A DNA stretch of 64,000 nt, taken from contig JAGAUY010000023.1 of the NCBI GenBank assembly GCA_017620525.1, positions 1 to 64,000 on the forward strand, given 5' to 3'. This stretch comes from Oscillospiraceae bacterium (GTDB lineage Bacteria > Bacillota > Clostridia > Oscillospirales > Oscillospiraceae). Each line of letters opens with the position of its first letter. The first letter of the stretch is position 1. Under the pieces are notes generated by a model that saw only the letters and a program-made list of their open reading frames with translations, was not told where the DNA came from and searched no databases. The translations under genes and the position numbers were made by a program. Of the stretch, positions 40,831 through 50,442 are shown in pieces.

Positions 40831-41522
40831 TTATTCGGAATAATAGCGCTTCGCGCGCAGATTGCGGTAGAACGCGGCTTCCGCTGCGTTGATATATGGA
40901 TTCAGGGCGATGTACCCCATATTTGCTGTCAGCACGCACAGCAGTCCCCAGCCGAAGAAGCTTATGCGCAGACACAACAGCTCCCATTTGTGCCCGTGCA
41001 TCATTTCCTTGGATGCGGCAATGGCCTGAGAAGCGGTCAGATCCGGGTGATCCGCCAGGATGTAAGGAGTCATGGCAAGCGGTATTTGGCAATAAAGCCG
41101 GGAATGATAAACAGCAGGCTCCAAAGGAACGTGTACAAGCTTCTGAGAAATGCCTGGCAGAAGCCTGTGCCGAACCAGTCAAACATGGAAAATAGATCGC
41201 TGAACTGCGGCTGCCGATGGTCGTACTGCTTCAGCAGGTATCTGGCGTACCCTATCTGGATGACACCGCCGATGATGAATTGGGCGAATCCCAGAAAGGA
41301 GACGAATCCGATGGTCATGCCGCTGGAGCCCAGGGCGATGGTCAGCAGATCGTCCAGATCCGAAATGTTCTGATTCTGAATGGAAATGTTAAGTTTGGGA
41401 AGAAAATCACTTCCGCAGACCAGACCGCCCAGCAGACAGGCGACGATAGCCACACCGATGGATGTTCCCCAGTTTCCGGAAGGATGCTCCCGTGCTTTTG
41501 CGCGGTAATCACTGGCATACAT
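40831..41522 (-). pseudogene. Frameshifted DUF975 membrane protein
   Basis: Two overlapping frames make one DUF975 protein. The first (41522-41070, 150 residues) runs from MYASDYRAKAREHPSGN through the membrane helices to LFIIPGFIAKYRLP and stops. The second (41124-40831) picks up with LAMTPYILADHPDLTASQAI and ends KRYYSE. Both halves match the family, with the join expected as KYRxAMTPYIL. One base is missing near 41080. No slippery sequence is visible. It could be a real mutation or an assembly error. Terminator at 40791-40822. Confidence 0.7.
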
Positions 41523-41654
41523 GGCGCGCGCCTCCTTTTACGATATTACTATAACATGATTTATGCTTTCTGACAACTTCTTTGAAACCGCAGGGGCAGA
41601 TGTTGTGATATGATTGGTGAAAGCAGCTTTCACAACGTACACGAGGTTTTAGCG

Positions 41655-42191
41655 ATGAGAGAAGAATTGATCCTGCGTAAGATCAAAAGGGGAGACACAG
41701 CTGCCCTGCAGGCTCTGATGGACTGTTACATACCCTACATATCCGCCGTTGTCTGGAATATTCTGCGCAATGCCATGACGCCCCAGGATGCTGAGGAAGT
41801 GGTTTCTGATGTGTTTCTGGCAGCATGGGATCAGGCAGAGGACCTGAAAGAGGGTCATGTGAAAGCATGGCTCGGGTCTGTCGCCCGGCACAAGGCCATG
41901 AATAAGCTGCGGCGGATGGGGGTGGACCTGCCGCTGGAGGAGGATGTTCTGGAGCTTGGCGGTGACAGTCCGGAGGAACAGCTGGAGCGGGCAGAGGAAG
42001 CAAGATTGGTCCGCCGTGCGGTGGACACACTGCCGGAGCCGGACCGGGAGGTATTTCTGCGGCATTACTACCATGCCCAGACGGTACGGGAGATCTCATC
42101 GTATATGAACCTGAACGAATCGACCATCAAGACCAAACTGCGGCGGGGCCGTATGCGGTTAAAGGAATTACTGACGGGGTGGGGCATATGA
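41655..42191 (+). CDS. ECF-type RNA polymerase sigma factor
   Basis: This 178-residue sigma factor has region 2 (DTAALQALMDCYIPYISAVV; MTPQDAEEVVSDVFLAAWDQ) and region 4 (LPEPDREVFLRHYYHAQTVR; SSYMNLNESTIKTKLRRGR). The ATG at 41655 was chosen with GAGG 8 bp upstream; the longer frame adds MIGESSFHNVHEVLA without a site. A TGAAACC at 41583-41589 may be an autoregulated ECF -35. It is coupled to its DUF4179 partner by an ATGA overlap. Confidence 0.9.
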   Translation: MREELILRKIKRGDTAALQALMDCYIPYISAVVWNILRNAMTPQDAEEVVSDVFLAAWDQAEDLKEGHVKAWLGSVARHKAMNKLRRMGVDLPLEEDVLELGGDSPEEQLERAEEARLVRRAVDTLPEPDREVFLRHYYHAQTVREISSYMNLNESTIKTKLRRGRMRLKELLTGWGI

Positions 42192-43252
42192 AGCGAAAGA
42201 TATCGGATCTGATGGGTCATCTCCCGGGCGCACAGGTGGAGATCGAATACAGCGCCCCGCTGTCGTACAGTCGAATTGAGGAGCTGACGATGAGCAAGAT
42301 CATGAAAAAGAAGACAAACCACAAACGTATTGGCTTTCGCCTGCTGGCAGCCGCGGCGATTATCGCGGCGCTGACGCTGTCCGGTGTGGCATCCTATCAT
42401 TACGGCGGCTGGTTTCAGAACTTTTTTGCCGCCCGGAATAACGATCATCTGACTGATGACCAGCTGACGGTACTGGAGGAACACATCGTGGAACTCAACC
42501 AGAGCGTCACTGACAGCGGCTATACCGTTACACTGGAAAGTGTGGTCAGTGATGGTACCAATACATTCCTGAAGTTCATGGTGGAGGCGCTGGACGGCAG
42601 AGTTATGGATGGTGATTATTATTACTGCGCGCCGTTCCGCATCGATATACCGGAACTACCGGAAGAAAGCAATATGGTCCGCGGCATCACCGCCGGATGG
42701 GACCATGTGGTTGACGAGAATGTGACGGACAATGCAGCGCCGCTGCTGATGGAGGTAAATGCTTCTGCCGGCAGCGTACCTGGCGAACTCTGGACTCTGG
42801 AACTGAGCAAACTGGTGGAATCCCGTGGAGCAGGACAGGGAACTGAGGATATTGTCCTGGCGGAGGGAACCTGGAACTTTGAATTCACATTGCCGTCTGA
42901 AGATGGCATCTTAACGGAACTGGATATGCTCACAGTACCTGTGACCATACAGGCACAGACCTATCTGGATAATTCTTCCGTTCCAGATAAGGCGGTGGAT
43001 GTATCCATGACTTCATTTATCCTGCGTCCGCTCAGCGCCTTCTGTACTTATGCGTATACGGAAGAACTAAAAGTGGACCCCGTGACGGTGGTGCTGAAAG
43101 ACGGAACGGTCATTACTGCTCATTTCAGCGCAGCAAGTATGGACCTGGATACGGCAACGGTACAGCATACCTTCCGCTTTGAAACACCGATACCATTGGA
43201 TCAGGTGGATTATGTGGAATTCCCCGGTGATGTCAAAATTCAGGCAAACTGA
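42188..43252 (+). CDS. DUF4179 membrane-anchored probable anti-sigma factor
   Basis: This 354-residue protein has an N-terminal cytosolic stretch (about 1-45, KRKISDLMGHLPGAQVEIEY), one membrane helix (IGFRLLAAAAIIAALTLSGV) and a large extracellular beta-rich domain (VTDSGYTVTLESVVSDGTNT; DELWTLELSKLVES-like). This is the DUF4179 layout of ECF anti-sigma factors. It is coupled to the sigma gene by ATGA. The signal and regulon are unknown. A perfect terminator follows. Confidence 0.85.
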   Translation: MKRKISDLMGHLPGAQVEIEYSAPLSYSRIEELTMSKIMKKKTNHKRIGFRLLAAAAIIAALTLSGVASYHYGGWFQNFFAARNNDHLTDDQLTVLEEHIVELNQSVTDSGYTVTLESVVSDGTNTFLKFMVEALDGRVMDGDYYYCAPFRIDIPELPEESNMVRGITAGWDHVVDENVTDNAAPLLMEVNASAGSVPGELWTLELSKLVESRGAGQGTEDIVLAEGTWNFEFTLPSEDGILTELDMLTVPVTIQAQTYLDNSSVPDKAVDVSMTSFILRPLSAFCTYAYTEELKVDPVTVVLKDGTVITAHFSAASMDLDTATVQHTFRFETPIPLDQVDYVEFPGDVKIQAN

Positions 43253-43258
43253 AATAAA

Positions 43259-43288
43259 AATCCCGCTGCGGCAGCAGCGGGATTTTTT
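43259..43288. terminator. Intrinsic terminator between DUF4179 and glnS
   Basis: Stem AATCCCGCTGC / GCAGCGGGATT (43259-43269 / 43274-43284) with a GGCA loop is followed by TTTT. It lies between two convergent genes. Confidence 0.88.
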
Positions 43289-43294
43289 CGTATT

Positions 43295-44980
43295 TTACTT
43301 GCCGGGCTTGTAGCTGTCCTTCAGGCTGACAGAGCGGTTGAAGACCAGATGCTCGGGGGAGCAGTCCTTGGAATCGGGGCAGAAGTAGCCGATTCTCATG
43401 AACTGATAGGATGCGGGAGCCTTGGCGTCCTTCAGATATGCTTCCACCTTGCAGCCGGTGAGAACTTCCAGAGAATTGGGGTTCAGGCAGGCGATGAAGT
43501 CCTTGCCGGAGGCATCGGGATCGGCATCGTCAAACAGGTTGGCATACTGACGAACCTCTGCGTCGTAGCAGTTGTTGGCATCCACCCAGTGGATGGTGGC
43601 ACCCTTGACCTTGCGGCCGTCGGCAGGGTTGCCGCCCTTGGACTCGGGGTCGTAGGTTGCCAGAATCTCGGTGATGTTGCCGTTTTCGTCCTTGACGCAG
43701 CCGGTACAGGTGATCAGGTAAGCGCCCTTCAGGCGGCATTCCAGACCGTTGGGACTCAGTCGCTTGTACTTGGGAATGGGGGTCTCCATGAAGTCGTCAG
43801 CCTCGATCCACAGATTCCGGGAGAAGGTGACGTCATGGGTGCCGGAGCCTTCCGCAACGGGGTTGTTCTCAACCTGGAAGGTCTCGGACTGACCCTCGGG
43901 ATAGTTGGTGATGGTCAGCTTTACAGGCTTCACAACGGCCATCACACGGGTGGCGGTCTCGTTCAGATCCTCACGCAGGCAGTGCTCCAGGAAACCGTAG
44001 TCAATGGTATTGGGGGACTTGGCCACGCCCACGCGCTCGCAGAAGTTGCGGATGGACTTGGGGGTGTAGCCGCGGCGGCGCAGACCGCACAGAGTGGGCA
44101 TACGGGGGTCATCCCAGCCGGTGACATAGCCGCCCTCAATCAGCGCTCTCAGCTTTCTCTTGGACAGGACGGTGTGGTCGATGCCCAGACGGGCAAACTC
44201 GATCTGCCGGGGCGTATGGGGGACGGAGACGTTTTCAACGACCCAGTTGTACAGGGGACGGTGGTTCTCAAACTCCAGGGAGCACAGAGAGTGGGTAATA
44301 CCCTCCAGGGCGTCCTGAATGGGGTGGGCGAAGTCATACATGGGGTAGATGCACCACTTATCGCCCTGGCGGTGATGGTGCATATGGCGGATCCGGTAGA
44401 TAACGGGGTCGCGCATATTGAAGTTGCCGGAGGCCAGGTCGATCTTGGCTCTCAGGGTATACTTGTTGTCCTCGAATTCGCCGGCGCGCATCCGGGCGAA
44501 CAGGTCCAGGCTCTCCTCGATGGGGCGGTCGCGCCAGGGGGAGGTGGCGGGGGTATTCAGGTCGCCGCGGTATTCCTTGAACTGCTCGGGAGTCAGCTCA
44601 CAGACGTATGCCAGCCCCTTCTTGATCAGTTCGACAGCAAACTCATAGTCCTTTTCAAAGTAGTCAGAACCATAGAAGAAGCGGTCGCCCCAGTCGAAGC
44701 CCAGCCAGTGGATATCCTCCTGGATTGCTTCAACGAACTCCACGTCTTCCTTGGTGGGGTTGGTATCGTCCATACGCAGGTTGCAGATGCCGCCGAACTT
44801 TTCGGCGGTGCCGAAGTCGATGGTCAGAGCCTTGCAGTGGCCGATGTGCAGGTAGCCGTTGGGTTCGGGGGGAAAACGGGTATGGACGGTCATACCTTCG
44901 TATCGGCCGCCGGGTCCGATATCTTCCTCAATAAAAGCCTGGATGAAGTTTTTGCTTTCGGTCATTTCAGCCATCTTCAT
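43295..44980 (-). CDS. glnS: Glutaminyl-tRNA synthetase
   Basis: This 561-residue class I enzyme has HIGH in PPEPNGYLHIGHCKALTIDF, KMSKS-type VLSKRKLRAL, the GlnRS/GluRS middle part YVTGWDDPRMPTLCGLRRRG, and C-terminal anticodon-binding beta barrels (AYLITCTGCVKDENGNITEI). It charges tRNA-Gln directly. The start at 44980 (MKMAEM) was chosen with GAGAGG 4 bp upstream; ATG 44974 is also possible. Many Firmicutes use the GatCAB route, so a GlnRS is a lineage marker for Oscillospirales-type Clostridia. Confidence 0.95.
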   Translation of the reverse strand: MKMAEMTESKNFIQAFIEEDIGPGGRYEGMTVHTRFPPEPNGYLHIGHCKALTIDFGTAEKFGGICNLRMDDTNPTKEDVEFVEAIQEDIHWLGFDWGDRFFYGSDYFEKDYEFAVELIKKGLAYVCELTPEQFKEYRGDLNTPATSPWRDRPIEESLDLFARMRAGEFEDNKYTLRAKIDLASGNFNMRDPVIYRIRHMHHHRQGDKWCIYPMYDFAHPIQDALEGITHSLCSLEFENHRPLYNWVVENVSVPHTPRQIEFARLGIDHTVLSKRKLRALIEGGYVTGWDDPRMPTLCGLRRRGYTPKSIRNFCERVGVAKSPNTIDYGFLEHCLREDLNETATRVMAVVKPVKLTITNYPEGQSETFQVENNPVAEGSGTHDVTFSRNLWIEADDFMETPIPKYKRLSPNGLECRLKGAYLITCTGCVKDENGNITEILATYDPESKGGNPADGRKVKGATIHWVDANNCYDAEVRQYANLFDDADPDASGKDFIACLNPNSLEVLTGCKVEAYLKDAKAPASYQFMRIGYFCPDSKDCSPEHLVFNRSVSLKDSYKPGK

Positions 44981-45222
44981 ACATCCTCTCTTGTACATAG
45001 TTTCAGATAATAACTGATTATACCCGAAACGGCTTCCGTTTGCAACCTGTTTTCGCATACAAATCCCGCCCCTTTCCGGAAAAAACCTGTGTTGAACTTG
45101 CACAGAAGAGGCAGGGTTTGTGAAATTTCAGAAAACAAATTAAGAAATCTTAAAATTATGGTTGTCAATTCGGCTGTCTTATTATAAAATAGGGGAAGAT
45201 AAAGAAGAAGGAGTGAAAGAGT

Positions 45223-45945
45223 TTGAGCGAAATCAAGTATAAACGGATCCTGCTGAAGGTCAGCGGCGAAGCTCTCGCCGGCGAAGAAGGCCACGGCCTG
45301 GATTTCAATATTCTTCACGCGGTCTGCGGTTCCATCAAGGAGTGCGTGGACATGGGTGTTCAGGTCGGTCTGGTCATCGGCGGCGGCAATTTCTGGCGCG
45401 GCGTTAAGAACGGTGCGGGTAAGCTCCAGCGTTCCCACGGCGATGCCATGGGTATGCTGGCAACTGTCATGAATGCCATCGCTGTGGCAGATGTTCTGGA
45501 CCAGCATGGTGTGGACGCTCGGGTGCTGACCGCAGTAGAGATGCACAAATTCGCCGAGTACTTCACCCGGGATACTGCAGAGCGGTACCTGAATGAGGGC
45601 AAGGTCGTTCTCTTCGCCGCAGGCACCGGCAATCCCTATTTCTCCACCGATACCGGCGCTGTTCTGCGCGGTGTGGAGATCGAGGCAGATGCCATCCTGA
45701 TGGCAAAGAACGTGGATGCCATCTACTCTGCAGACCCCAACAAGGACCCCAACGCCATCAAGTATACCGAGCTGACCTACGGTGAAGCCCTGACCAAGAA
45801 CCTGAAGGCCACCGACATCACCGCCATGGCCCTGGCCATGGACAATGACAAGACCATGGTCTGCTTCGGCCTGGACGAGGAAAACAGCATTGTTCGTGTG
45901 GTTCGCGGCGAAGCAATCGGAACCACCGTCAAAAACAAGTTTTAA
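45223..45945 (+). CDS. pyrH: UMP kinase
   Basis: This 240-residue amino-acid-kinase fold protein has YKRILLKVSGEALAGEEGHG, GLVIGGGNFWRG, TGNPYFSTDTGAVLRGVEIE and AKNVDAIYSADPNKD. It converts UMP to UDP. The TTG start at 45223 follows AGGAGTG by 9 bp. It is the first gene here of the long Firmicute cluster running to polC. Confidence 0.96.
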   Translation: MSEIKYKRILLKVSGEALAGEEGHGLDFNILHAVCGSIKECVDMGVQVGLVIGGGNFWRGVKNGAGKLQRSHGDAMGMLATVMNAIAVADVLDQHGVDARVLTAVEMHKFAEYFTRDTAERYLNEGKVVLFAAGTGNPYFSTDTGAVLRGVEIEADAILMAKNVDAIYSADPNKDPNAIKYTELTYGEALTKNLKATDITAMALAMDNDKTMVCFGLDEENSIVRVVRGEAIGTTVKNKF

Positions 45946-45961
45946 TTAGGAGGACTATACC

Positions 45962-46516
45962 ATGCCCGTAGATTTTAAGGATTACAGCAGAAGAATGGAA
46001 GGCGCCCTGAATCATCTGAACGACGAGTTCGGTGCTGTCCGCGCAGGCCGTGCCAATGCCAAGGTTCTGGACCGCATCACTGTTGAATATTATGGCAGTG
46101 AGACTCCCCTGAATGGAGTTGCAACCATTTCTTCCCCCGATGCCCGTACCCTGGTCATCGCACCCTGGGATTCCAAGCTGCTCAAGGACATCTGCAAGGC
46201 CATCCAGATCTCTGATCTGGGCATCAATCCCCAGAACGACGGTAAGGTCGTCCGCCTGGTGTTCCCCCAGCTGACTGAGGAGCGCCGTAAGGAACTGACC
46301 AAGCAGGTCAAGAAGTATGCCGAGGAAGCCAAAGTCGCCATGCGCAACATCCGCCGTGATGGTATGGACTATGTCAAGAAGCTGAAGAAGGCTTCCGAGA
46401 TCACCGAGGACGACCAGAAGAAGGCAGAGAAGGATCTGCAGGATCTGCTCGATAAGTACATCAAGCGTGTGGACGAGGCAACTGCCGCCAAGGAAAAGGA
46501 ACTGATGGCTATCTGA
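45962..46516 (+). CDS. frr: Ribosome recycling factor
   Basis: This 184-residue protein has RAGRANAKVLDRITVEYYGS, PWDSKLLKDICKAIQISDLG, RLVFPQLTEERRKELTKQVK and the C-terminal AEKDLQDLLDKYIKRVDEAT coiled part. It splits ribosomes after termination. RBS AGGAGGAC lies 9 bp before the ATG. Confidence 0.97.
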   Translation: MPVDFKDYSRRMEGALNHLNDEFGAVRAGRANAKVLDRITVEYYGSETPLNGVATISSPDARTLVIAPWDSKLLKDICKAIQISDLGINPQNDGKVVRLVFPQLTEERRKELTKQVKKYAEEAKVAMRNIRRDGMDYVKKLKKASEITEDDQKKAEKDLQDLLDKYIKRVDEATAAKEKELMAI

Positions 46517-46584
46517 AGCTTCGCCGTTGCTGTCTGTTTTTCAGCGGTATCCGGATCGAGCGTGCTTTCGTGTTTTGATTTTCT

Positions 46585-46609
46585 GATGGGGGCGCTGGGC
46601 GCCCCCATC
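46585..46609 (+). terminator. Hairpin between frr and uppS, no U-run
   Basis: A perfect 11-bp stem with a 3-nt loop (46585-46595 / 46599-46609) is followed by ATACTGCC. It is probably an mRNA processing or attenuation hairpin. Confidence 0.45.
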
Positions 46610-46640
46610 ATACTGCCATCTGCCGAAAGAGGTTTATCGT

Positions 46641-47369
46641 ATGACCCAAACAGAGAATAATACCCAAAAACTCCCGGCGCCGGAGCATATTGCCATTATC
46701 ATGGACGGAAATGGACGCTGGGCCAAAAACCGCGGCCTGCCCCGGACAGCCGGCCATGCCGCCGGCGGCGAGGCATTTCGCCGCATTGCAAATTACTGCC
46801 GCACCCTGGGCGTCAAATATCTGACGGTCTATGCTTTCTCCACGGAAAACTGGAAAAGAAGCCAGGAGGAAGTGGCAGGCATCATGAGACTGCTGGGAAA
46901 GTACCTGCAGGAAGCGCTGCGGGATATGGAGAAAAATGCGGTCACCTTCAGATTCTTCGGTGATCTGAGCAAACTCAGTCCGCAGCTGCAGAAGCTGTGC
47001 CGGGATGCGGAATCCCGTTCCTCCCAGTACCATGAGGTCCAGGTGAACTTTTGCCTGAACTATGGCGGCCGGGATGAGATCGTCCACGCTGCCAGAGCCT
47101 TTGCCCGTGATGTGGCGGAGGGAAAACACCAGCCGGAAGAACTGACGGAAGCGATGCTCTCTTCCTACCTGTACTCGGGGGACGTCCCTGATCCGGAGCT
47201 GATCATCCGGCCCTCCGGTGAGAAGCGCATCAGCAATTTCCTGCTGTGGCAGTCTGCCTATTCGGAATTTGTGTTTATGAATGTACTGTGGCCTGATTTC
47301 GGTCCGAAGGATCTGGATGAAGCCATTGAAGAATACCATCGGCGCAACCGCCGATTTGGAGGGACATAA
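46641..47369 (+). CDS. uppS: Undecaprenyl diphosphate synthase
   Basis: This 242-residue cis-prenyltransferase has HIAIIMDGNGRWAKNRGLPR (catalytic Asp), RTAGHAAGGEAFRRI, YAFSTENWKR and the C-terminal EFVFMNVLWPDF. It makes the C55 carrier lipid for cell wall. AGAGG lies 9 bp upstream of the ATG. cdsA follows after 6 bp. Confidence 0.96.
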   Translation: MTQTENNTQKLPAPEHIAIIMDGNGRWAKNRGLPRTAGHAAGGEAFRRIANYCRTLGVKYLTVYAFSTENWKRSQEEVAGIMRLLGKYLQEALRDMEKNAVTFRFFGDLSKLSPQLQKLCRDAESRSSQYHEVQVNFCLNYGGRDEIVHAARAFARDVAEGKHQPEELTEAMLSSYLYSGDVPDPELIIRPSGEKRISNFLLWQSAYSEFVFMNVLWPDFGPKDLDEAIEEYHRRNRRFGGT

Positions 47370-47375
47370 AGAGAA

Positions 47376-48197
47376 ATGAAAACAAGAATCATTGCAGCTG
47401 CCGTGCTGATCCCTGTGCTGCTGGTGCTTCTGCTGGCTGCGCCGAAAATTGTGACCGCGGTCATCTGGGGCATTTTGCTGGCAGTCGGCGCATATGAGCT
47501 GCTGTATCGGACGGATCTGGTCCGGGAAGCGCGTCTGGTGATCTATTCCGCGGTTATGGCCTTCGCCATTGCCATGTGGAGCTTTTGGGACGCGGTACAT
47601 GCCTGGGGCATGATCGGTCTGATGCTTTTCATCATGCTGCTGTTCGCGGAGATGATGATGTCTCATGTGAAGATCACCTTCGACAAGATCTGTATGTGTC
47701 TGGTGGCGGGCGTACTGGTGCCGCTTCTGCTGAGCAGTCTGATCCGGATCCACACCATGAAGATCGGAAAGTTTATGGTGTTGATCCCCTTTATTGTGGC
47801 ATTCGCTTCCGATTCCGGCGCGTATTTTGCGGGCCGCTACTTCGGCGCCCATAAGCTGGCACCTGTCATCAGCCCTCACAAGACAGTGGAAGGCGCCGTC
47901 GGCGGTGTGATCTGCGCGGTGTTGTGCATGATCATTTATGCGGTGGTGCTGGATCTGCCTGTGGAGCTTTTCAATTTCAACGTCAATTACCTGTATGCGG
48001 CGCTGTACGGCCTGCTGGGCAGTCTGGTCGGCATTGTGGGCGACCTGTGCTTCTCCGTCATCAAGCGGCAGACCGGCATCAAAGACTATGGCAATCTGAT
48101 ACCCGGCCACGGTGGCTTCCTGGACCGTTTTGATTCCATGATGCTCGTTGGCCCCCTGATGGAAGCACTGATGCTTCTGATTCCTGTGGCGGTGTAA
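47376..48197 (+). CDS. cdsA: Phosphatidate cytidylyltransferase
   Basis: This 273-residue polytopic protein has VAFASDSGAYFAGRYFGAHK and the CdsA signature SPHKTVEGAVGGV and KRQTGIKDYGNLIPGHGGFL then DRFDSMM. It makes CDP-diacylglycerol, entry to phospholipid synthesis. It follows uppS by 6 bp and precedes dxr by 4 bp. Confidence 0.95.
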   Translation: MKTRIIAAAVLIPVLLVLLLAAPKIVTAVIWGILLAVGAYELLYRTDLVREARLVIYSAVMAFAIAMWSFWDAVHAWGMIGLMLFIMLLFAEMMMSHVKITFDKICMCLVAGVLVPLLLSSLIRIHTMKIGKFMVLIPFIVAFASDSGAYFAGRYFGAHKLAPVISPHKTVEGAVGGVICAVLCMIIYAVVLDLPVELFNFNVNYLYAALYGLLGSLVGIVGDLCFSVIKRQTGIKDYGNLIPGHGGFLDRFDSMMLVGPLMEALMLLIPVAV

Positions 48198-48201
48198 GAA
48201 T

Positions 48202-49359
48202 ATGATGAAATGTGTCAGTATTTTAGGCTCTACCGGCTCCATCGGCCGGCAGAGCCTGGACATTATCAGCCGCCTTCCGGACGTGAAGGTGGCGGCGCTC
48301 ACAGCCGGTACCGGTGTGGAGCGCATGGCGGAGCAGTGCCGCGCGTTTCAGCCCCGGCTTGCCGTTATGGCGACCCAGGAGGCTGCGAAGGAACTGGCAG
48401 AGCGGATTGTGGATCTTCCTGTTAAGATCTCCTTTGGCGAAGAAGGCCTGATTGAGGCTGCCACTATGGAGGAAGCCGACTGCGTCATCACGGCTGTGGT
48501 GGGCATGGTGGGTCTGAAGCCCACTCTGGCGGCAATCCGTCAGGGCAAACGCATCGGACTTGCCAACAAAGAGACGCTGGTCTGTGCCGGTGAGTTGGTC
48601 ATGGCGGAAGCGAAGCGCTGCGGTGCGGAGATCATCCCCGTGGATTCGGAGCATTCGGCCATCTTCCAGTGCCTGATGGGCAGCCGTGACCGCAGCGAAA
48701 TCAAGCGCATCATTCTGACCTGTTCCGGCGGTCCCTTCTTCGGCATGGAGAAGGAGCAGCTGAAGTCCGTGACCAAGGAGGACGTTCTGCGTCATCCTAC
48801 CTGGAAAATGGGTCCCAAGATCACGGTGGACTGTGCCACGCTGATGAACAAGGGCCTGGAAGTGATCGAAGCCATGCGGCTGTACGATCTGCCTCTGGAA
48901 CAGGTGGATGTGGTCATTCACCGCCAGAGCATTGTCCACAGCCTGGTGGAATTTGTGGACGGCGCTGTGATGGCGCAGATGGGCGCGCCGGATATGCGTC
49001 TTCCCATCCAGCTGGCCCTGACGTATCCCGCCCGGACGGTCTGCCCCGTGGATCCGCTGGATCTGACAGCCTGCGGCAATCTGAGCTTCTTCAAGCCGGA
49101 TCTGGAGACGTTCCCCTGTCTTGCTCTGGCCCGGGAATGTGCAGCCAAGGGCGGTACGGCCTGTCCTGCCATGAACGGTGCCAATGAAGAGGCGGTAGCC
49201 ATGTACCTGCGCGGCGAGATCGGTTTCTATGATATCTACCGTTTGGTCTGTGAAGCTGTGGAGGAAGTGCCCTTTATCCAGAATCCGACTCTGGATCAGA
49301 TTCTGGAGGCCGACCGTCTGGCACGTTTGAGTGTCAAGACCCGTGCAATATCCAATTGA
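48202..49359 (+). CDS. dxr: 1-deoxy-D-xylulose 5-phosphate reductoisomerase
   Basis: This 385-residue enzyme has NADPH motif LGSTGSIGRQSLDI, IGLANKETLVCAGELVM, PVDSEHSAIFQCLMG and the substrate loop CSGGPFFG. It catalyses the committed step of the MEP isoprenoid pathway. Two adjacent ATGs (48202, 48205) are possible starts. Together with ispG and uppS it groups isoprenoid synthesis in one operon. Confidence 0.96.
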   Translation: MMKCVSILGSTGSIGRQSLDIISRLPDVKVAALTAGTGVERMAEQCRAFQPRLAVMATQEAAKELAERIVDLPVKISFGEEGLIEAATMEEADCVITAVVGMVGLKPTLAAIRQGKRIGLANKETLVCAGELVMAEAKRCGAEIIPVDSEHSAIFQCLMGSRDRSEIKRIILTCSGGPFFGMEKEQLKSVTKEDVLRHPTWKMGPKITVDCATLMNKGLEVIEAMRLYDLPLEQVDVVIHRQSIVHSLVEFVDGAVMAQMGAPDMRLPIQLALTYPARTVCPVDPLDLTACGNLSFFKPDLETFPCLALARECAAKGGTACPAMNGANEEAVAMYLRGEIGFYDIYRLVCEAVEEVPFIQNPTLDQILEADRLARLSVKTRAISN

Positions 49360-49375
49360 TTAAGGAGTCCTGTTT

Positions 49376-50437
49376 TTGAGTATTCTTTTTGCGATTATCC
49401 TGTTCAGTTTGCTGATTTTTGTCCACGAACTGGGCCATTTTGCGGCAGCAAAGCTTTCCGGTGTTCAGGTCAATGAGTTTTCCATGTTCATGGGCCCGGC
49501 GATTTTCAAGAAGCAGGTGGGGGAGACTCTGTACACCATCCGTTGTATTCCTGTCGGCGGTTTCTGCGCCATGGAGGGAGAGGATGAGGATACGGACAAT
49601 CCCAGATCCTTTCAGAAGGCGGCCTGGTGGAAGCGTCTGATCATTCTGATTGCCGGTGCGGCGATGAATTTCATTGCGGGCGTTGCCCTCCTTGGAATCG
49701 TTTATGCGCCGGCCCAGCAGTTTGCGGTTCCCGTGGTGGATTTCTTCGAAGAAGGCTGCGCTCTTTACGGAGAGGAAGGTCTGCTGGAAGGGGACCGGCT
49801 TCTGGAACTGGACGGCGAAAGGATCTATGTTGCAGCTGATTTTTCCACGATTTTGTCACTGTTTCCCGGAGACACCCATGATCTGGTGCTCGAGCGGAAC
49901 GGCAAGCGGGTTGAACTGAACGATTTTGTCATGGAGAAGCGGGAATTTCCCGACGGAAACGGCGGAACCAGCCTGCGCTATGGATTCAATTTCGGCATTG
50001 TTGAGGCGACGTTTGGAAGCAAGATTCAGTATATCTGGAATTCCGCTCTGGATACGGTCCGGCTGGTGCGGCTGAGCCTGCAGATGCTGGTGCGCGGTCA
50101 GGTGGGCATTCAGGACATGGGCGGCCCTGTGATGATCGTGGATCAGATGAACCAGGTGGCCCAGGCTTCCGAGACCGCATCGGATGCACTGCTGAATATG
50201 CTCTATTTCGGCGGTTTTATCGCCATCAATCTGGCGGTTATGAATCTGCTGCCCATTCCTGCGCTGGACGGCGGCAGAGTGGTCTGTCTGCTGATTACCA
50301 CGGCGGTGGAAGCTGTGACCCGCAGGAAAATCAATCCCAAATACGAAGGCTATCTCCACGGCGCGGGAATGATCCTGCTGCTGGGACTGATGGCTCTGAT
50401 CATGTTCAAAGATATTTTTGTCATTATGAAGAGGTAA
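49376..50437 (+). CDS. rseP: RIP (site-2-type) membrane metalloprotease
   Basis: This 353-residue protein has HExxH in FVHELGHFAA (residues 18-22), a central PDZ region (GDRLLELDGERIYVAADFS) and the C-terminal LLPIPALDGGRVV motif with the second zinc ligand. It performs intramembrane cleavage, such as anti-sigma factor processing. The TTG start at 49376 has AAGGAG about 10 bp upstream. It lies between dxr and ispG. Confidence 0.93.
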   Translation: MSILFAIILFSLLIFVHELGHFAAAKLSGVQVNEFSMFMGPAIFKKQVGETLYTIRCIPVGGFCAMEGEDEDTDNPRSFQKAAWWKRLIILIAGAAMNFIAGVALLGIVYAPAQQFAVPVVDFFEEGCALYGEEGLLEGDRLLELDGERIYVAADFSTILSLFPGDTHDLVLERNGKRVELNDFVMEKREFPDGNGGTSLRYGFNFGIVEATFGSKIQYIWNSALDTVRLVRLSLQMLVRGQVGIQDMGGPVMIVDQMNQVAQASETASDALLNMLYFGGFIAINLAVMNLLPIPALDGGRVVCLLITTAVEAVTRRKINPKYEGYLHGAGMILLLGLMALIMFKDIFVIMKR

Positions 50438-50442
50438 CACTT

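Noticed and set aside
41060..41095. Programmed frameshifting in the DUF975 gene
   Set aside because: No slippery heptamer or downstream structure was seen. A missing base explains it more simply.
40516..41373. Long plus-strand ORF over the DUF975 region
   Set aside because: It runs through two terminators and a promoter on the other strand and has no motif.
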